A stretch of DNA of 55,925 bases, taken from NCBI GenBank assembly GCA_964516765.1, contig CAZEWZ010000011.1, positions 1 through 55,925 of the forward strand. The letters run 5' to 3'. This stretch comes from CAZEWZ01 sp964516765 (GTDB taxonomy: Bacteria > Bacteroidota > Bacteroidia > Flavobacteriales > UBA7430). Numbering within the stretch: position 1 is the stretch's first letter; each line of letters begins with the position of its first letter. The position numbers and the translations under genes are program-made. Positions 47,490-55,671 of the stretch are shown piece after piece. Below the pieces are notes generated by a model that saw only the letters and a program-made list of their open reading frames with translations, made no database searches and was not told the origin of the DNA.

Positions 47490-47769
47490 TATTTTTCAAA
47501 TAAACATTAAAATTGGATCCTGATTTTAGAAAAAATATTTTTTTAAATCTTAATTGTAAATCTCATTTTTTTTGATAATTAGTTAATAACCAATTTAACA
47601 AAAGTAATTATTTAAATTTATTAAAATTATCTTTGATATGTTGCTTATGGCAACTATAAAATCTAAATAGTGGGCTTTTTTTCAGTTTTTAGTGAACTAT
47701 TTGAAATCCCTTTTTTGCTATACAAATTACCGTCAAATATACTTACTTAAGCTTATTTTAATTGTTTTT
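47490..47769. other. 280-bp divergent spacer between the redoxin gene and cinA
   Basis: AT-rich, without a gene. TATCTTTG at 47628-47635 fits the -7 consensus and could serve cinA, giving a leader of about 130 nt; no good -33 TTG is found. Nothing else is recognised. Confidence 0.4.
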
Positions 47770-49029
47770 ATGAAAGTATCACTTATAACCATTGGAGATG
47801 AGATTTTAATTGGACAGATTACTGATACCAATTCAGCTTGGATGGCTCAGCGATTAAACGAAATTGGGTTACAGGTGGATAAGATATACTCCATCGCAGA
47901 CTCTGAGGAAGCAATTCTTAGAACTTTAAAAAGAGCCAGTACGGTTACTGATATCGTGGTCGTAACAGGAGGACTTGGTCCTACAAATGACGATATTACA
48001 AAAAGTACTCTACTTAAATATTTTAACGACACCTTGGTTCGCAATGAAGAGGTATTAGAGAATATAAAACATCTATTTTACTCTCGAGGTCGACAAATAA
48101 TTAACTCGCTAAATGAAGCACAAGCTGATTTACCAAGTAAATGTAAAGTTTTAATTAATCCTATTGGAACTGCATCTGGAATGTGGTTTACTAAAAATAA
48201 AAAAATTTTTATTTTTATGCCTGGAGTACCAATTGAAATGAAAGAGATTATGAATACCCATGTCATACCTGGTCTTCAGGTTCAATTTAATCCGGGGTAT
48301 TTTATTCATCGAACTATTTTAACACAAGGCATACCTGAGTCTATCCTTTCTGAAAAGTTAGCAGATTGGGAAAATTCACTGAGTCCAGAATTGAAACTTG
48401 CCTATTTACCTGCCGAAACCAGAGTCAGACTTCGTTTGAGCGCAAAAGGTCAGAATCATAGCTACTTAGAATCTTTAATTGAAGATGCGATTCAAGAACT
48501 ATACTTACTTATTCCCAATTATATTTATGGAGAAAATAAAGATTCTATAGAAAATAGATTGGGTTTATTGATGATTAAAAAAAATCTCACAATATCAACT
48601 ACAGAGAGTTGCACAGGAGGTTATTTGTCTCATTTAATCACCACTGTACCAGGAAGTTCTAAGTATTTTAAGGGAGGAATTTTAGCATATGATGAAAGAA
48701 TTAAAATGGAAGTCCTAGGTGTTTCTCCCAAGACACTTCAACAATATGGAGTTGTCAGTGCGGAGGTTGTCAAAGAAATGGCTCAGTCAGTAAAAAAAAT
48801 TATGGGCACAGATTATGCGCTTTCTACTTCAGGTATTTTGGGTCCTACAGGGGGGTCTAATGATGTTCCTGTAGGAGTTATATGGGCAGGAATTGCTGGT
48901 CCTTTTGGAGTTAAAGCTATCAGATATCAATTCGGTTCCAATCGGATTTGGAATATGAGAAGAGCTTCTAACACCTTACTGTTAGATTTATTACATGATT
49001 TAGAATCAGTGTATAAAAACACAGAATAG
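47770..49029 (+). CDS. cinA: CinA family nicotinamide-nucleotide amidohydrolase
   Basis: 419 residues from the ATG at 47770 (MKVSLITIGDEILIGQ). Earlier in-frame codons add a hydrophobic and atypical N-terminus, so they are rejected. The N-terminal part is a molybdopterin-binding-like domain with VVTGGLGPTNDDIT; the C-terminal part (about 255-415) is the NMN deamidase domain with TTESCTGGYLSHLITTVPGS. Roles are pyridine-nucleotide salvage and, in some bacteria, competence. Upstream of rpmB. Confidence 0.92.
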   Translation: MKVSLITIGDEILIGQITDTNSAWMAQRLNEIGLQVDKIYSIADSEEAILRTLKRASTVTDIVVVTGGLGPTNDDITKSTLLKYFNDTLVRNEEVLENIKHLFYSRGRQIINSLNEAQADLPSKCKVLINPIGTASGMWFTKNKKIFIFMPGVPIEMKEIMNTHVIPGLQVQFNPGYFIHRTILTQGIPESILSEKLADWENSLSPELKLAYLPAETRVRLRLSAKGQNHSYLESLIEDAIQELYLLIPNYIYGENKDSIENRLGLLMIKKNLTISTTESCTGGYLSHLITTVPGSSKYFKGGILAYDERIKMEVLGVSPKTLQQYGVVSAEVVKEMAQSVKKIMGTDYALSTSGILGPTGGSNDVPVGVIWAGIAGPFGVKAIRYQFGSNRIWNMRRASNTLLLDLLHDLESVYKNTE

Positions 49030-49034
49030 TTTTT

Positions 49035-49061
49035 TTGATTTGAATAAAATTCTTACTTTTG
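49035..49061 (+). promoter_or_regulatory. Candidate promoter of rpmB (TTG, 16 bp, TACTTTTG)
   Basis: TTG at 49035-49037 and TACTTTTG at 49054-49061. The ATG of rpmB is 40 bp after the box. The promoter sits 5 bp after the end of cinA, so rpmB is transcribed on its own or also by read-through. Confidence 0.55.
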
Positions 49062-49101
49062 CACATCAATTTAGTGATGATTAAAATAAAATAATAAATA
49101 A

Positions 49102-49341
49102 ATGTCGAGAGTTTGTAGTATAACAGGTAAGAAAGCAATGGTTGGGAATAATGTCTCTCACTCTCAGAGAAAGTCAAAGAGAACCTTTGGAATTAATTTA
49201 ATCAAAAAGAGATTTTTTATTCCAGATGATAACGAGTGGATAACACTAAAACTGACCGCATCCGCTTTGAAAACAATCAATAAAAAAGGAATTGTTTCTG
49301 TATTAAAACAGGCTAGATCCAATGGCATGGTTTTAAGATAA
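49102..49341 (+). CDS. rpmB: 50S ribosomal protein L28
   Basis: 79 residues. MSRVCSITGKKAMVGNNVSH is the L28 start, followed by the basic loop SQRKSKRTFG and the C-terminal KTINKKGIVSVLK. In many Bacteroidota rpmG (L33) and a DUF4295 gene follow directly; here a terminator follows instead, so they must be elsewhere. Confidence 0.97.
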   Translation: MSRVCSITGKKAMVGNNVSHSQRKSKRTFGINLIKKRFFIPDDNEWITLKLTASALKTINKKGIVSVLKQARSNGMVLR

Positions 49342-49361
49342 AAGATATATATTTTTCCATC

Positions 49362-49395
49362 AAGGTTGCCTCAGTCATGTGGTAACCTTTTTTTT
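49362..49395 (+). terminator. Rho-independent terminator after rpmB
   Basis: AAGGTTGCC and GGTAACCTT form a 9-bp stem with one G-T pair around a 10-nt loop, followed by eight Ts (49388-49395). Good intrinsic terminator. The remaining 180 bp up to 49579 hold nothing I recognise. Confidence 0.8.
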
Positions 49396-49578
49396 GTTAA
49401 AGGATGTTTTTGATCAAGCCAAGTAAATCATATTTAGATCATAATTAAAGCTATTTAGGTAAATAATTAGTTATAAAGTCAATCAAGAAAATATTTAATT
49501 TTCATTCACATGCAATGTAAGAGTGAATTCGAGGATTTTGTTTAAATTGCAATGTATTGAATTAATTAAAATATTAAA

Positions 49579-49794
49579 TTGAATTTTTGGTTTCGAACTG
49601 TGTTAGATAAACAAACCTTTGGAGTTTGCTCTGTAATTGCATATTTTCTTCATATTAAGAGTTCCTCTGTAAGATTATTTTTTATTTATAGTTCTTTTTT
49701 GACTTTCGTATCTCCAATTTTAGCATATCGAATAATTGTTTTTATCTTTAGTCTGAAAGATTTAATCAATTTAAAAAAAAAACTCTGTTTATGA
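49579..49794 (+). CDS. Small PspC-domain-like membrane protein
   Basis: 71 residues. The TFGVCSVIAYFLHIKSSSVR segment is the start of the PspC fold, followed by one or two hydrophobic stretches (LFFIYSSFLTFVSPILAYRI). In flavobacteria a short PspC gene often sits just before a TrkA-type channel gene, as here (10-bp gap). There is no ATG: an in-frame stop at 49567-49569 means translation starts at TTG 49579 or GTG 49600. Function in this small form is unknown. Confidence 0.6.
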   Translation: MNFWFRTVLDKQTFGVCSVIAYFLHIKSSSVRLFFIYSSFLTFVSPILAYRIIVFIFSLKDLINLKKKLCL

Positions 49795-49804
49795 GTCATA
49801 AATT

Positions 49805-50827
49805 ATGGGGTTAAGGTCTTTTTTTTCAAGAATATATTTAGCTATATTTTTTCTTATATTCATTTTTATCGTGGGAGTTTTAGGCTTCCATTATATTCAG
49901 GGTTATGATTTTATCGGTGCATTTTATATGACCGTAATTACCGTCTCTACTGTCGGATTGTCACCTAACCCTGAACTAGTTTCGCCTTTAACCGAAGAAG
50001 GTATGATTTTCAGTTCATTTTTGATTATCTTCAGTATTAGTTTTTATGCATATTCAATTTCGATATTAACGTCCTATTTCATTGATGGGGAATTAAAAGT
50101 TTTTTTAAAACAATATAAGGTGGAAAAACAAATTAAAGAATTATCAGGTCACACCATTATCTGTGGTTACGGAAGAAATGGAAAAGAGGCAGCTAGAAAA
50201 CTTCAAGCACATAAAAAGTTATTTGTTGTTATTGAATCAAAATCAGATCGTATTGCAATGCTAAACGAAGCGAATATTTTATTTGTAGAGGGAGATGCTA
50301 CTTTTGATTCTATTCTAGTCAAGGCAAATATTCATTCTGCTCAAGCTTTAATTACTACACTTCCTAATGATGCAGACAATGTGTTTATTGTTTTGAGTGC
50401 ACGAGAACAAAATACTAATCTCACTATTATCAGTAGAGCTTCAGAAGGAAGATCATCCTCGAAACTTAAAAAAGCGGGTGCCACCAATGTGATTATGCCC
50501 GACAAAGTGGGCGGTTCACATATGGCTTCCTTAGTTATTACTCCAGACGTTGTGGAGTTTCTTGATAACCTTTCTTTAGAAGGCACGGGAGAAATTAATC
50601 TAGAAGAGGTGTCAGTCTCTGATTTTCCAGAAGGCAGCAAAGTACGCACATTAAGGGATTTAGAAGCGCATTATAAAACAGGCTGTACAGTAATCGGTTT
50701 TAGAACACATAACGGGGAATATATAGTAAATCCTGGATCTGATACTTTGTTGGAACCCAATTCTAAACTTTTTGTTTTAGGGAAGCCAGAAGAGATATCC
50801 AGTTTAAATCTTTTGTTAAGTATTTAA
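49805..50827 (+). CDS. Two-helix potassium channel with RCK/TrkA domains
   Basis: 340 residues. Two membrane helices (about 12-30 and 67-90) flank a pore loop whose filter reads TVGLSP (49-54), where most K+ channels have TVGYG or TVGFG. The RCK-N domain begins at HTIICGYGRNGKEAARKL (nucleotide-binding GYGRNG at 121-126), and the TrkA-C domain fills the last 80 residues. It belongs to the MthK-like channels. The altered filter may change selectivity, and close flavobacterial relatives also have unusual filters. Ends 0 bp before a truncated SDR remnant. Confidence 0.88.
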   Translation: MGLRSFFSRIYLAIFFLIFIFIVGVLGFHYIQGYDFIGAFYMTVITVSTVGLSPNPELVSPLTEEGMIFSSFLIIFSISFYAYSISILTSYFIDGELKVFLKQYKVEKQIKELSGHTIICGYGRNGKEAARKLQAHKKLFVVIESKSDRIAMLNEANILFVEGDATFDSILVKANIHSAQALITTLPNDADNVFIVLSAREQNTNLTIISRASEGRSSSKLKKAGATNVIMPDKVGGSHMASLVITPDVVEFLDNLSLEGTGEINLEEVSVSDFPEGSKVRTLRDLEAHYKTGCTVIGFRTHNGEYIVNPGSDTLLEPNSKLFVLGKPEEISSLNLLLSI

Positions 50828-50939
50828 ATGAAAACGATATTAGTGGCAGGAGCCAAAGGTCTACTTGGTCAAAAATTAACAAATCTTTGTCTATCAAAAT
50901 GATACTAAAACTTTAGTAATAGGTAGGTGGCTAGTGTAG
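50828..50939 (+). pseudogene. Truncated remnant of an SDR/NAD-dependent epimerase gene
   Basis: The ATG directly after the channel stop opens MKTILVAGAKGLLGQKL, the beta-alpha nucleotide-binding motif (G-A-x-G-L-L-G) of NAD-dependent epimerases and dTDP-4-dehydrorhamnose reductases. A stop (TGA 50900-50902) follows after 24 codons. In the next frame KNDTKTLVIGR continues as the second beta-strand would, so a frameshift lies near 50898. The rest of the gene is gone. Only about 35 codons survive. Confidence 0.65.
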
Positions 50940-51037
50940 GGTTTCTCTTTAAAATGGCATTTAAATATTATCCTCGAAGTTTTTCAGAGGTTTTAAAAAC
51001 TTATATATGAGCAATTACAAAATAAAAAAAAACTAAA

Positions 51038-52774
51038 ATGAAAAAATTGTTTACAATACTAGCTATTTATAGCTTTTTAAATATTTCTCCACTTTTTTTA
51101 GTTAAAGCTCAAAATGATACATTCAATAATAAAAGCATTACTTTCGAGTCAGAGCAAATAGTCCCTATACCTTCAATTGTTATAGATAGCATTTATTCGC
51201 AAATAAATCCTGCTGATAATATTATCATATCAAACACTATTTTATCTAAAGAATTAGGTTTTGATGAAAAGATTGATTTAGCCTTTAAACCAATTTCTGA
51301 TTTCTTTTCTAAACTTGTATTTTTTAAAGTATTTGGAGTCCCATTTGTACTAATTTTGTTAGTTGGAAGTGCTTTATTCTTTACATTGTATTTTGGTTTT
51401 CCAAATTTTAGATATTTCACAACATCAATTAATATTGTCAGAGGTAAATTTGATGATATTGATCTTCATTCATCAGGAGATTCATCCTTAGCTATTGATG
51501 GAGACATTAAAGGAACCATAGAGAATGAAGATGAAGAAGGAGAAGTGACACATTTTCAGGCATTAGCAACAGCTGTTTCAGGAACTGTTGGTAATGGAAA
51601 TATAGCAGGTGTAGCTATGGCAATTGCTTTAGGTGGTCCTGGCGCTACTTTTTGGATGATTATTTGTGGAATATTAGGAATGTCAACTAAATTTGTTGAA
51701 TGTACATTAGGAGTTCACTTTAGAGATGTAGGAGAAGACGGAACTATATACGGAGGTCCGATGTATTATATTAGCAAAGGATTGAGAAAAAGAGGTTTCA
51801 CTAATTTGGGTAAAGTTTCTGCAGTATTTTTTGCTATTTTTTGCGTTGGCGGATCTTTTGGTGGAGGAAATGCTGCTCAGTCTAATCAAGCGACGATTGT
51901 TTTGAAAGAATTAATGGGTCTGGAAAGTTCATATGCTGGAGCATTAATTGGGCTGATATTAGCAATTTTAGTTGGTATTATTATAATTGGTGGAATTAAA
52001 CGTATTGCTTCTGTGACAGAAAAAGTAGTTCCATTTATGGCGTTAATGTATTTAGTTGCTTGTTTATATATTATTTTGTCTAACTTTTCTCTAGTTGATG
52101 ATGCGTTTAGCTTAATTATATCAGAAGCATTTAATCCCAAGGCTATTGGAGTTGGTGGGGTTATTGGGGTACTATTAGTGGGGTTCAAAAGAGCTGCATT
52201 TTCAAATGAAGCAGGTGCTGGTTCTGCATCAATTGCGCATTCAGCTGTGAAGACAAAATACTCTGCTTCCGAAGGTTTGGTAGCACTATTAGAACCATTT
52301 ATTGATACTGTTGTAATTTGTACAATGACCGCATTAGTAATTATTATTTTTAATTTCGGAAATGTATTTGAATATGGAGGAGAAGGCGCTGTAATGATTG
52401 ATGGAGTTCTATGTGAAGGTGCAGGAATAACTTCAAAGGCATTTGCTAAATATATTCCATACTCTAATTTATTCTTGACAATTGCAGTTGTTCTATTTGC
52501 CTTGTCAACAATGATTTCGTGGTCATATTACGGTTTGCAATCTTGGAAATTTTTATTTGGAAGAGGTAAATTTGCAGATTTAGTTTACAAATTATTATTT
52601 TTAATTTTTATAGTCATTGGTGCTGCTGCAAGTATGAAATCTATTTGGAATTTTTCTGATGCAATGATTTTTGCTATGGTATTTCCTAATATGATTGGTT
52701 TATTCTTTTTGTTTCCTGTAGTTAAAAAGCAGTTAACCATATATCTTAATATAATTCAAAAAGAGAAAGTTTAA
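51038..52774 (+). CDS. Sodium:alanine/glycine symporter (AGCS family) with a leader peptide
   Basis: 578 residues. The AGCS signatures THFQALATAVSGTVGNGNI, GGPGATFWMIICGILGMS and SNEAGAGSASIAHSAV are clear, and about ten transmembrane helices are visible. Unusual for the family, the first 90 residues start with a signal-peptide-like sequence (MKKLFTILAIYSFL, cut after about KAQ) and a polar stretch before the first AGCS helix. Bacteroidota members often show this. It imports small neutral amino acids with Na+. Confidence 0.9.
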   Translation: MKKLFTILAIYSFLNISPLFLVKAQNDTFNNKSITFESEQIVPIPSIVIDSIYSQINPADNIIISNTILSKELGFDEKIDLAFKPISDFFSKLVFFKVFGVPFVLILLVGSALFFTLYFGFPNFRYFTTSINIVRGKFDDIDLHSSGDSSLAIDGDIKGTIENEDEEGEVTHFQALATAVSGTVGNGNIAGVAMAIALGGPGATFWMIICGILGMSTKFVECTLGVHFRDVGEDGTIYGGPMYYISKGLRKRGFTNLGKVSAVFFAIFCVGGSFGGGNAAQSNQATIVLKELMGLESSYAGALIGLILAILVGIIIIGGIKRIASVTEKVVPFMALMYLVACLYIILSNFSLVDDAFSLIISEAFNPKAIGVGGVIGVLLVGFKRAAFSNEAGAGSASIAHSAVKTKYSASEGLVALLEPFIDTVVICTMTALVIIIFNFGNVFEYGGEGAVMIDGVLCEGAGITSKAFAKYIPYSNLFLTIAVVLFALSTMISWSYYGLQSWKFLFGRGKFADLVYKLLFLIFIVIGAAASMKSIWNFSDAMIFAMVFPNMIGLFFLFPVVKKQLTIYLNIIQKEKV

Positions 52775-52867
52775 TATTCATATCTTTTCTAGTGATCATC
52801 TTTTTTAGATCAATGAAAATCTATAAGATGTTTTTTCAAATGCTTTTATTAAATTAAATTTTTGTTT

Positions 52868-54001
52868 ATGGATTTTTCTCATACGGAAACACAAAAAATG
52901 ATTGCTGAAACAGTTCGTGATTTCGGACTTCAACACATCAAACCTCACATGATGAAGTGGGATAACAGTCAAGAGTTTCCAATACATATCTTCAAATCTT
53001 TGGGTGATCTTGGTTTAATGGGAGTTCTTGTTCCTGAAGAATATGGTGGTTCGGGGCTCAGTTATAATGAGTATATAACCGTTATAGATGAACTTTCTCA
53101 GATAGATTCCTCTATAGGACTTTCTTTGGCTGCTCATAATTCTTTGTGTACTGGACATATCTTACAGTTCGGAAATGAGTCTCAGAAGAAGAAATGGTTA
53201 CCTAAATTAGCTTCTGCAGAATGGATAGGAGCTTGGGCATTGACTGAGCATAATACAGGTTCTGATGCAGGTGGGATGAATACCACCGCAGTAAAGGAAG
53301 GATCTGATTGGATTTTGAATGGTTCAAAGAATTTTATTACCCATGCAAAGTCTGGAGATATTGCGGTGGTTATAGTTCGGACCGGAGAAAAAGAAGATTC
53401 TCATGGGATGAGTGCTTTCGTTATTGAAAGAGGAACTATTGGATTTAGTTCGGGAAAGAAGGAGGATAAATTAGGAATGCGAGCTTCAGAAACTGCAGAA
53501 TTAGTTTTTAATAATTGTCGTATACCCGAAGAAAATCTACTCGGAAAGGTCGGCGAAGGATTTATTCAGGCGATGAAAGTCTTAGATGGAGGTAGAATAT
53601 CAATTGCAGCACTTTCCTTGGGCATAGCTAAGGGAGCATATAAAGCAGCACTTCAATACTCAAAAGAACGTGTTCAGTTTGGCAAACCAATAGCTAAACA
53701 TCAGGCAATTGCATTCAAATTAGCAGATATGGCTACCGAAATTCAAGCGGCTGAATTATTAACATTTAGTGCTGCCGATAAAAAAAATAAAGGTGAAAAA
53801 ATGACTAAAGAAGGCGCAATGGCGAAATATTATGCTTCTGAGGTTTGCGTCAGAGTCGCTTCGGATGCGGTCCAAATATTTGGAGGTTACGGCTACACTA
53901 AAGATTTTCCTGTTGAGAAGTTTTACAGAGACTCGAAGTTATGTACTATTGGAGAGGGAACCTCTGAGATTCAAAAGATTGTTATTTCTAATCTACTTTA
54001 G
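52868..54001 (+). CDS. Acyl-CoA dehydrogenase
   Basis: 377 residues from the ATG at 52868 (TTG 52862 rejected). Three-domain acyl-CoA dehydrogenase: FAD-binding WALTEHNTGSDAGGMNTTA, helical part VQFGKPIAKHQAIAFKLADM, and catalytic Glu363 in CTIGEGTSEIQ. The Glu position matches the short- and medium-chain and butyryl-CoA types. First step of fatty acid or branched-chain beta-oxidation. Its stop codon sits in the loop of a perfect hairpin. Confidence 0.93.
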   Translation: MDFSHTETQKMIAETVRDFGLQHIKPHMMKWDNSQEFPIHIFKSLGDLGLMGVLVPEEYGGSGLSYNEYITVIDELSQIDSSIGLSLAAHNSLCTGHILQFGNESQKKKWLPKLASAEWIGAWALTEHNTGSDAGGMNTTAVKEGSDWILNGSKNFITHAKSGDIAVVIVRTGEKEDSHGMSAFVIERGTIGFSSGKKEDKLGMRASETAELVFNNCRIPEENLLGKVGEGFIQAMKVLDGGRISIAALSLGIAKGAYKAALQYSKERVQFGKPIAKHQAIAFKLADMATEIQAAELLTFSAADKKNKGEKMTKEGAMAKYYASEVCVRVASDAVQIFGGYGYTKDFPVEKFYRDSKLCTIGEGTSEIQKIVISNLL

Positions 54002-54016
54002 GTAGATTAGAAATAA
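53982..54016 (+). terminator. Perfect 15-bp inverted repeat spanning the acyl-CoA dehydrogenase stop
   Basis: Left arm 53982-53996 (TTATTTCTAATCTAC) and right arm 54002-54016 (GTAGATTAGAAATAA) are exact complements around the 5-nt loop TTTAG, which holds the stop codon. A T run is lacking, so it may be a terminator working with other factors, or a 3'-end stabiliser. Confidence 0.65.
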
Positions 54017-54043
54017 AATTGCGTGTAAAAAAAGATTCATTTG

Positions 54044-54073
54044 TTTGAATCAAAAAACAAATTCGTATATTTG
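54044..54073 (+). promoter_or_regulatory. Promoter of rpsU (TTTG, 18 bp, TATATTTG)
   Basis: TTTG at 54044-54047 and TATATTTG at 54066-54073 with an 18-bp spacer, a close match to the Bacteroidota consensus. Leader of about 40 nt before rpsU. Confidence 0.75.
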
Positions 54074-54118
54074 TTCTCTCAAAGAGGTAATACTTAAAAG
54101 AATCAAATAAGTTTAGAC

Positions 54119-54313
54119 ATGATTATTATTCCGGTTAAAGAAGGTGAAGCAATTGAGAGAGCCCTTAAGCGTTTCAAAAGGAAGTTTGACAAGACAGGAG
54201 CGATGCGTCAACTTCGTTCAAGAAAAGAGTTTATCAAACCTTCTGTTAAAAGAAGAAAGCAAATGATAAAAGCCACATATATTCAACAGTTAAGACAAGC
54301 AGAAGAAGCTTAG
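54119..54313 (+). CDS. rpsU: 30S ribosomal protein S21
   Basis: 64 residues. MIIIPVKEGEAIERALKRFK is the S21 start; the basic middle (KSVKRRKQ-like at 38-48) and short tail fit. S21 sits near the anti-Shine-Dalgarno end of 16S rRNA; in Bacteroidota it helps to sequester that end. Preceded by its own promoter and followed by a strong terminator. Confidence 0.97.
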   Translation: MIIIPVKEGEAIERALKRFKRKFDKTGAMRQLRSRKEFIKPSVKRRKQMIKATYIQQLRQAEEA

Positions 54314-54335
54314 ATTATATATATTTTAAAATTTG

Positions 54336-54373
54336 AACGCTTTTGTGTATTTTTATACAGAAGCGTTTTTTTT
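54336..54373 (+). terminator. Rho-independent terminator after rpsU, touching the xerC start
   Basis: AACGCTTTTGTGTA pairs with TATACAGAAGCGTT (14-bp stem with a few mismatches), followed by a T run to 54373. The xerC ATG begins at 54374, so the terminator occupies the whole xerC leader. Any xerC transcript must start inside it or read through. Confidence 0.75.
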
Positions 54374-55258
54374 ATGGAACATATCCAAGACTTTATTGAT
54401 TATCTAAAATTTGAGAAAAGATATTCTGAACATACTAATAATGCTTATCAAACAGATTTGCATCAATTTAAAAATTACCTTCTCACTATTTACGAAGAAT
54501 CCATTGAAAATGCTTCTGGGGAAATGATTCGTTCTTGGATGATGAATTTGGTCTCGTCATCTTGTTCCAAGCGAACCCTGAACCGAAAGTTATCTTCTTT
54601 AAGACAATTCTACAAATATCTTCTTAGGGGTGATATTGTAAAGTCACATCCTATGGTTAGGATAGTCTCCCAGAAGATAGATAAAAAAATACCTTCCTTT
54701 ATTAGTTGTCAAGAAATGGAATATCTCCTGGATCAAGTCACTTATCCGGATGATTATTCTGGCCGAAGAGATAAAGAGATTATTGAGATGTTTTATAATA
54801 CGGGGATTAGATTGAGTGAGTTGATTTGCTTGAAAGTTCAGGATATCGATTTCTCACAATCTCAGTTAAAGGTTTTTGGAAAGAGATCTAAAGAGCGAAT
54901 AATCCCACTTTTACCTCATCATTCCAGCAGTCTTAAAGAATATATAAGACTCAAGACAGAAATGTATAATGAATCAAATTATTTATTCACGACGAATTCA
55001 GGTAATATTTTATATCCAAAACTTGTTTATCGAATGGTGAATTCATATCTTCAGGGTATAACTAGTGTGCATCAAAAGAGCCCCCATGTACTTCGTCATG
55101 CATTTGCAACACATATGCTTAATGCTGGAGCAGATTTGAATGCCGTAAAAGAAATTCTTGGACACGTAAGTTTAATATCTACTCAGATTTATACCCATAG
55201 TTCCGCGGAACATTTAAAAGTCATTTATAACCAAGCTCATCCAAGGGGCGATAAATAA
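54374..55258 (+). CDS. xerC: Tyrosine recombinase XerC
   Basis: 294 residues. N-terminal core-binding domain (1-100, EHIQDFIDYLKFEKRYSEHT) and C-terminal catalytic domain with the complete active site: Arg146 (NTGIRLSEL), Lys170 (FGKRSKE), His238 and Arg241 (PHVLRHAFATHML), His264 (ILGHVSL) and Tyr273 (QIYTH). It resolves chromosome dimers at dif with XerD. The conserved Bacteroidota order rpsU-xerC-hpf-tRNAs supports a housekeeping XerC and not a phage integrase. Confidence 0.93.
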   Translation: MEHIQDFIDYLKFEKRYSEHTNNAYQTDLHQFKNYLLTIYEESIENASGEMIRSWMMNLVSSSCSKRTLNRKLSSLRQFYKYLLRGDIVKSHPMVRIVSQKIDKKIPSFISCQEMEYLLDQVTYPDDYSGRRDKEIIEMFYNTGIRLSELICLKVQDIDFSQSQLKVFGKRSKERIIPLLPHHSSSLKEYIRLKTEMYNESNYLFTTNSGNILYPKLVYRMVNSYLQGITSVHQKSPHVLRHAFATHMLNAGADLNAVKEILGHVSLISTQIYTHSSAEHLKVIYNQAHPRGDK

Positions 55259-55269
55259 ATTATATTTTT

Positions 55270-55572
55270 ATGAAAGTTAAATTCCATTCTGTAAATTTTA
55301 CTGCCGACATTAAATTACTTGATTTCATTCAAAGAAAATTAGATAAAATACATGTTTTTTATGATAAAGTTGTTTCCATTAATGTGTATTTAAAAGTTGA
55401 ATCCAGTTCAGATAAAATTAATAAATTATCAGAAATAAAGCTAAATATCCCCGGTAAGGACTTGATTGTTAAGAAAACCTCAAGTAGTTTTGAAGGCTCA
55501 ATTGTTCAGTGTGTAGAAGTCCTTACTAGGTCTTTATTAAGGCATAAGGATAAAATGAATGAATTAGTCTAG
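55270..55572 (+). CDS. hpf: Ribosome hibernation promoting factor (short HPF/RaiA)
   Basis: 100 residues of the sigma-54-modulation/S30EA family, short form. MKVKFHSVNFTADIKLLDFI begins the beta-alpha-beta fold; KLDKIHVFYDKV and LVKKTSS-like elements follow. It binds idle ribosomes at the decoding site in slow growth. 11 bp after xerC, same transcript. Confidence 0.92.
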   Translation: MKVKFHSVNFTADIKLLDFIQRKLDKIHVFYDKVVSINVYLKVESSSDKINKLSEIKLNIPGKDLIVKKTSSSFEGSIVQCVEVLTRSLLRHKDKMNELV

Positions 55573-55591
55573 AAAAAAAGTTACTACATTG

Positions 55592-55621
55592 TTTGAACTG
55601 TAGTATTATTTTTTAAATTTG
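55592..55621 (+). promoter_or_regulatory. Promoter of the tRNA cluster (TTTG, 18 bp, TAAATTTG)
   Basis: TTTG at 55592-55595 and TAAATTTG at 55614-55621, 18-bp spacer. Initiation near 55626 gives a 45-nt leader to tRNA-Thr. Confidence 0.7.
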
Positions 55622-55671
55622 CAGTCTCTTTAGCGGAGGCTGTTTTTGTATGCAGATGGATAAAGAGGTTT

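Noticed and set aside
47692..47769. N-terminal extension of CinA
   Set aside because: The added 26 residues are hydrophobic and unlike the family; MKVSLITIGDEI at 47770 is the regular start.
54374..55258. Integrase of a mobile element next to tRNA genes
   Set aside because: The gene is XerC in the conserved order rpsU-xerC-hpf; no attachment-site repeats of the tRNA ends are seen.
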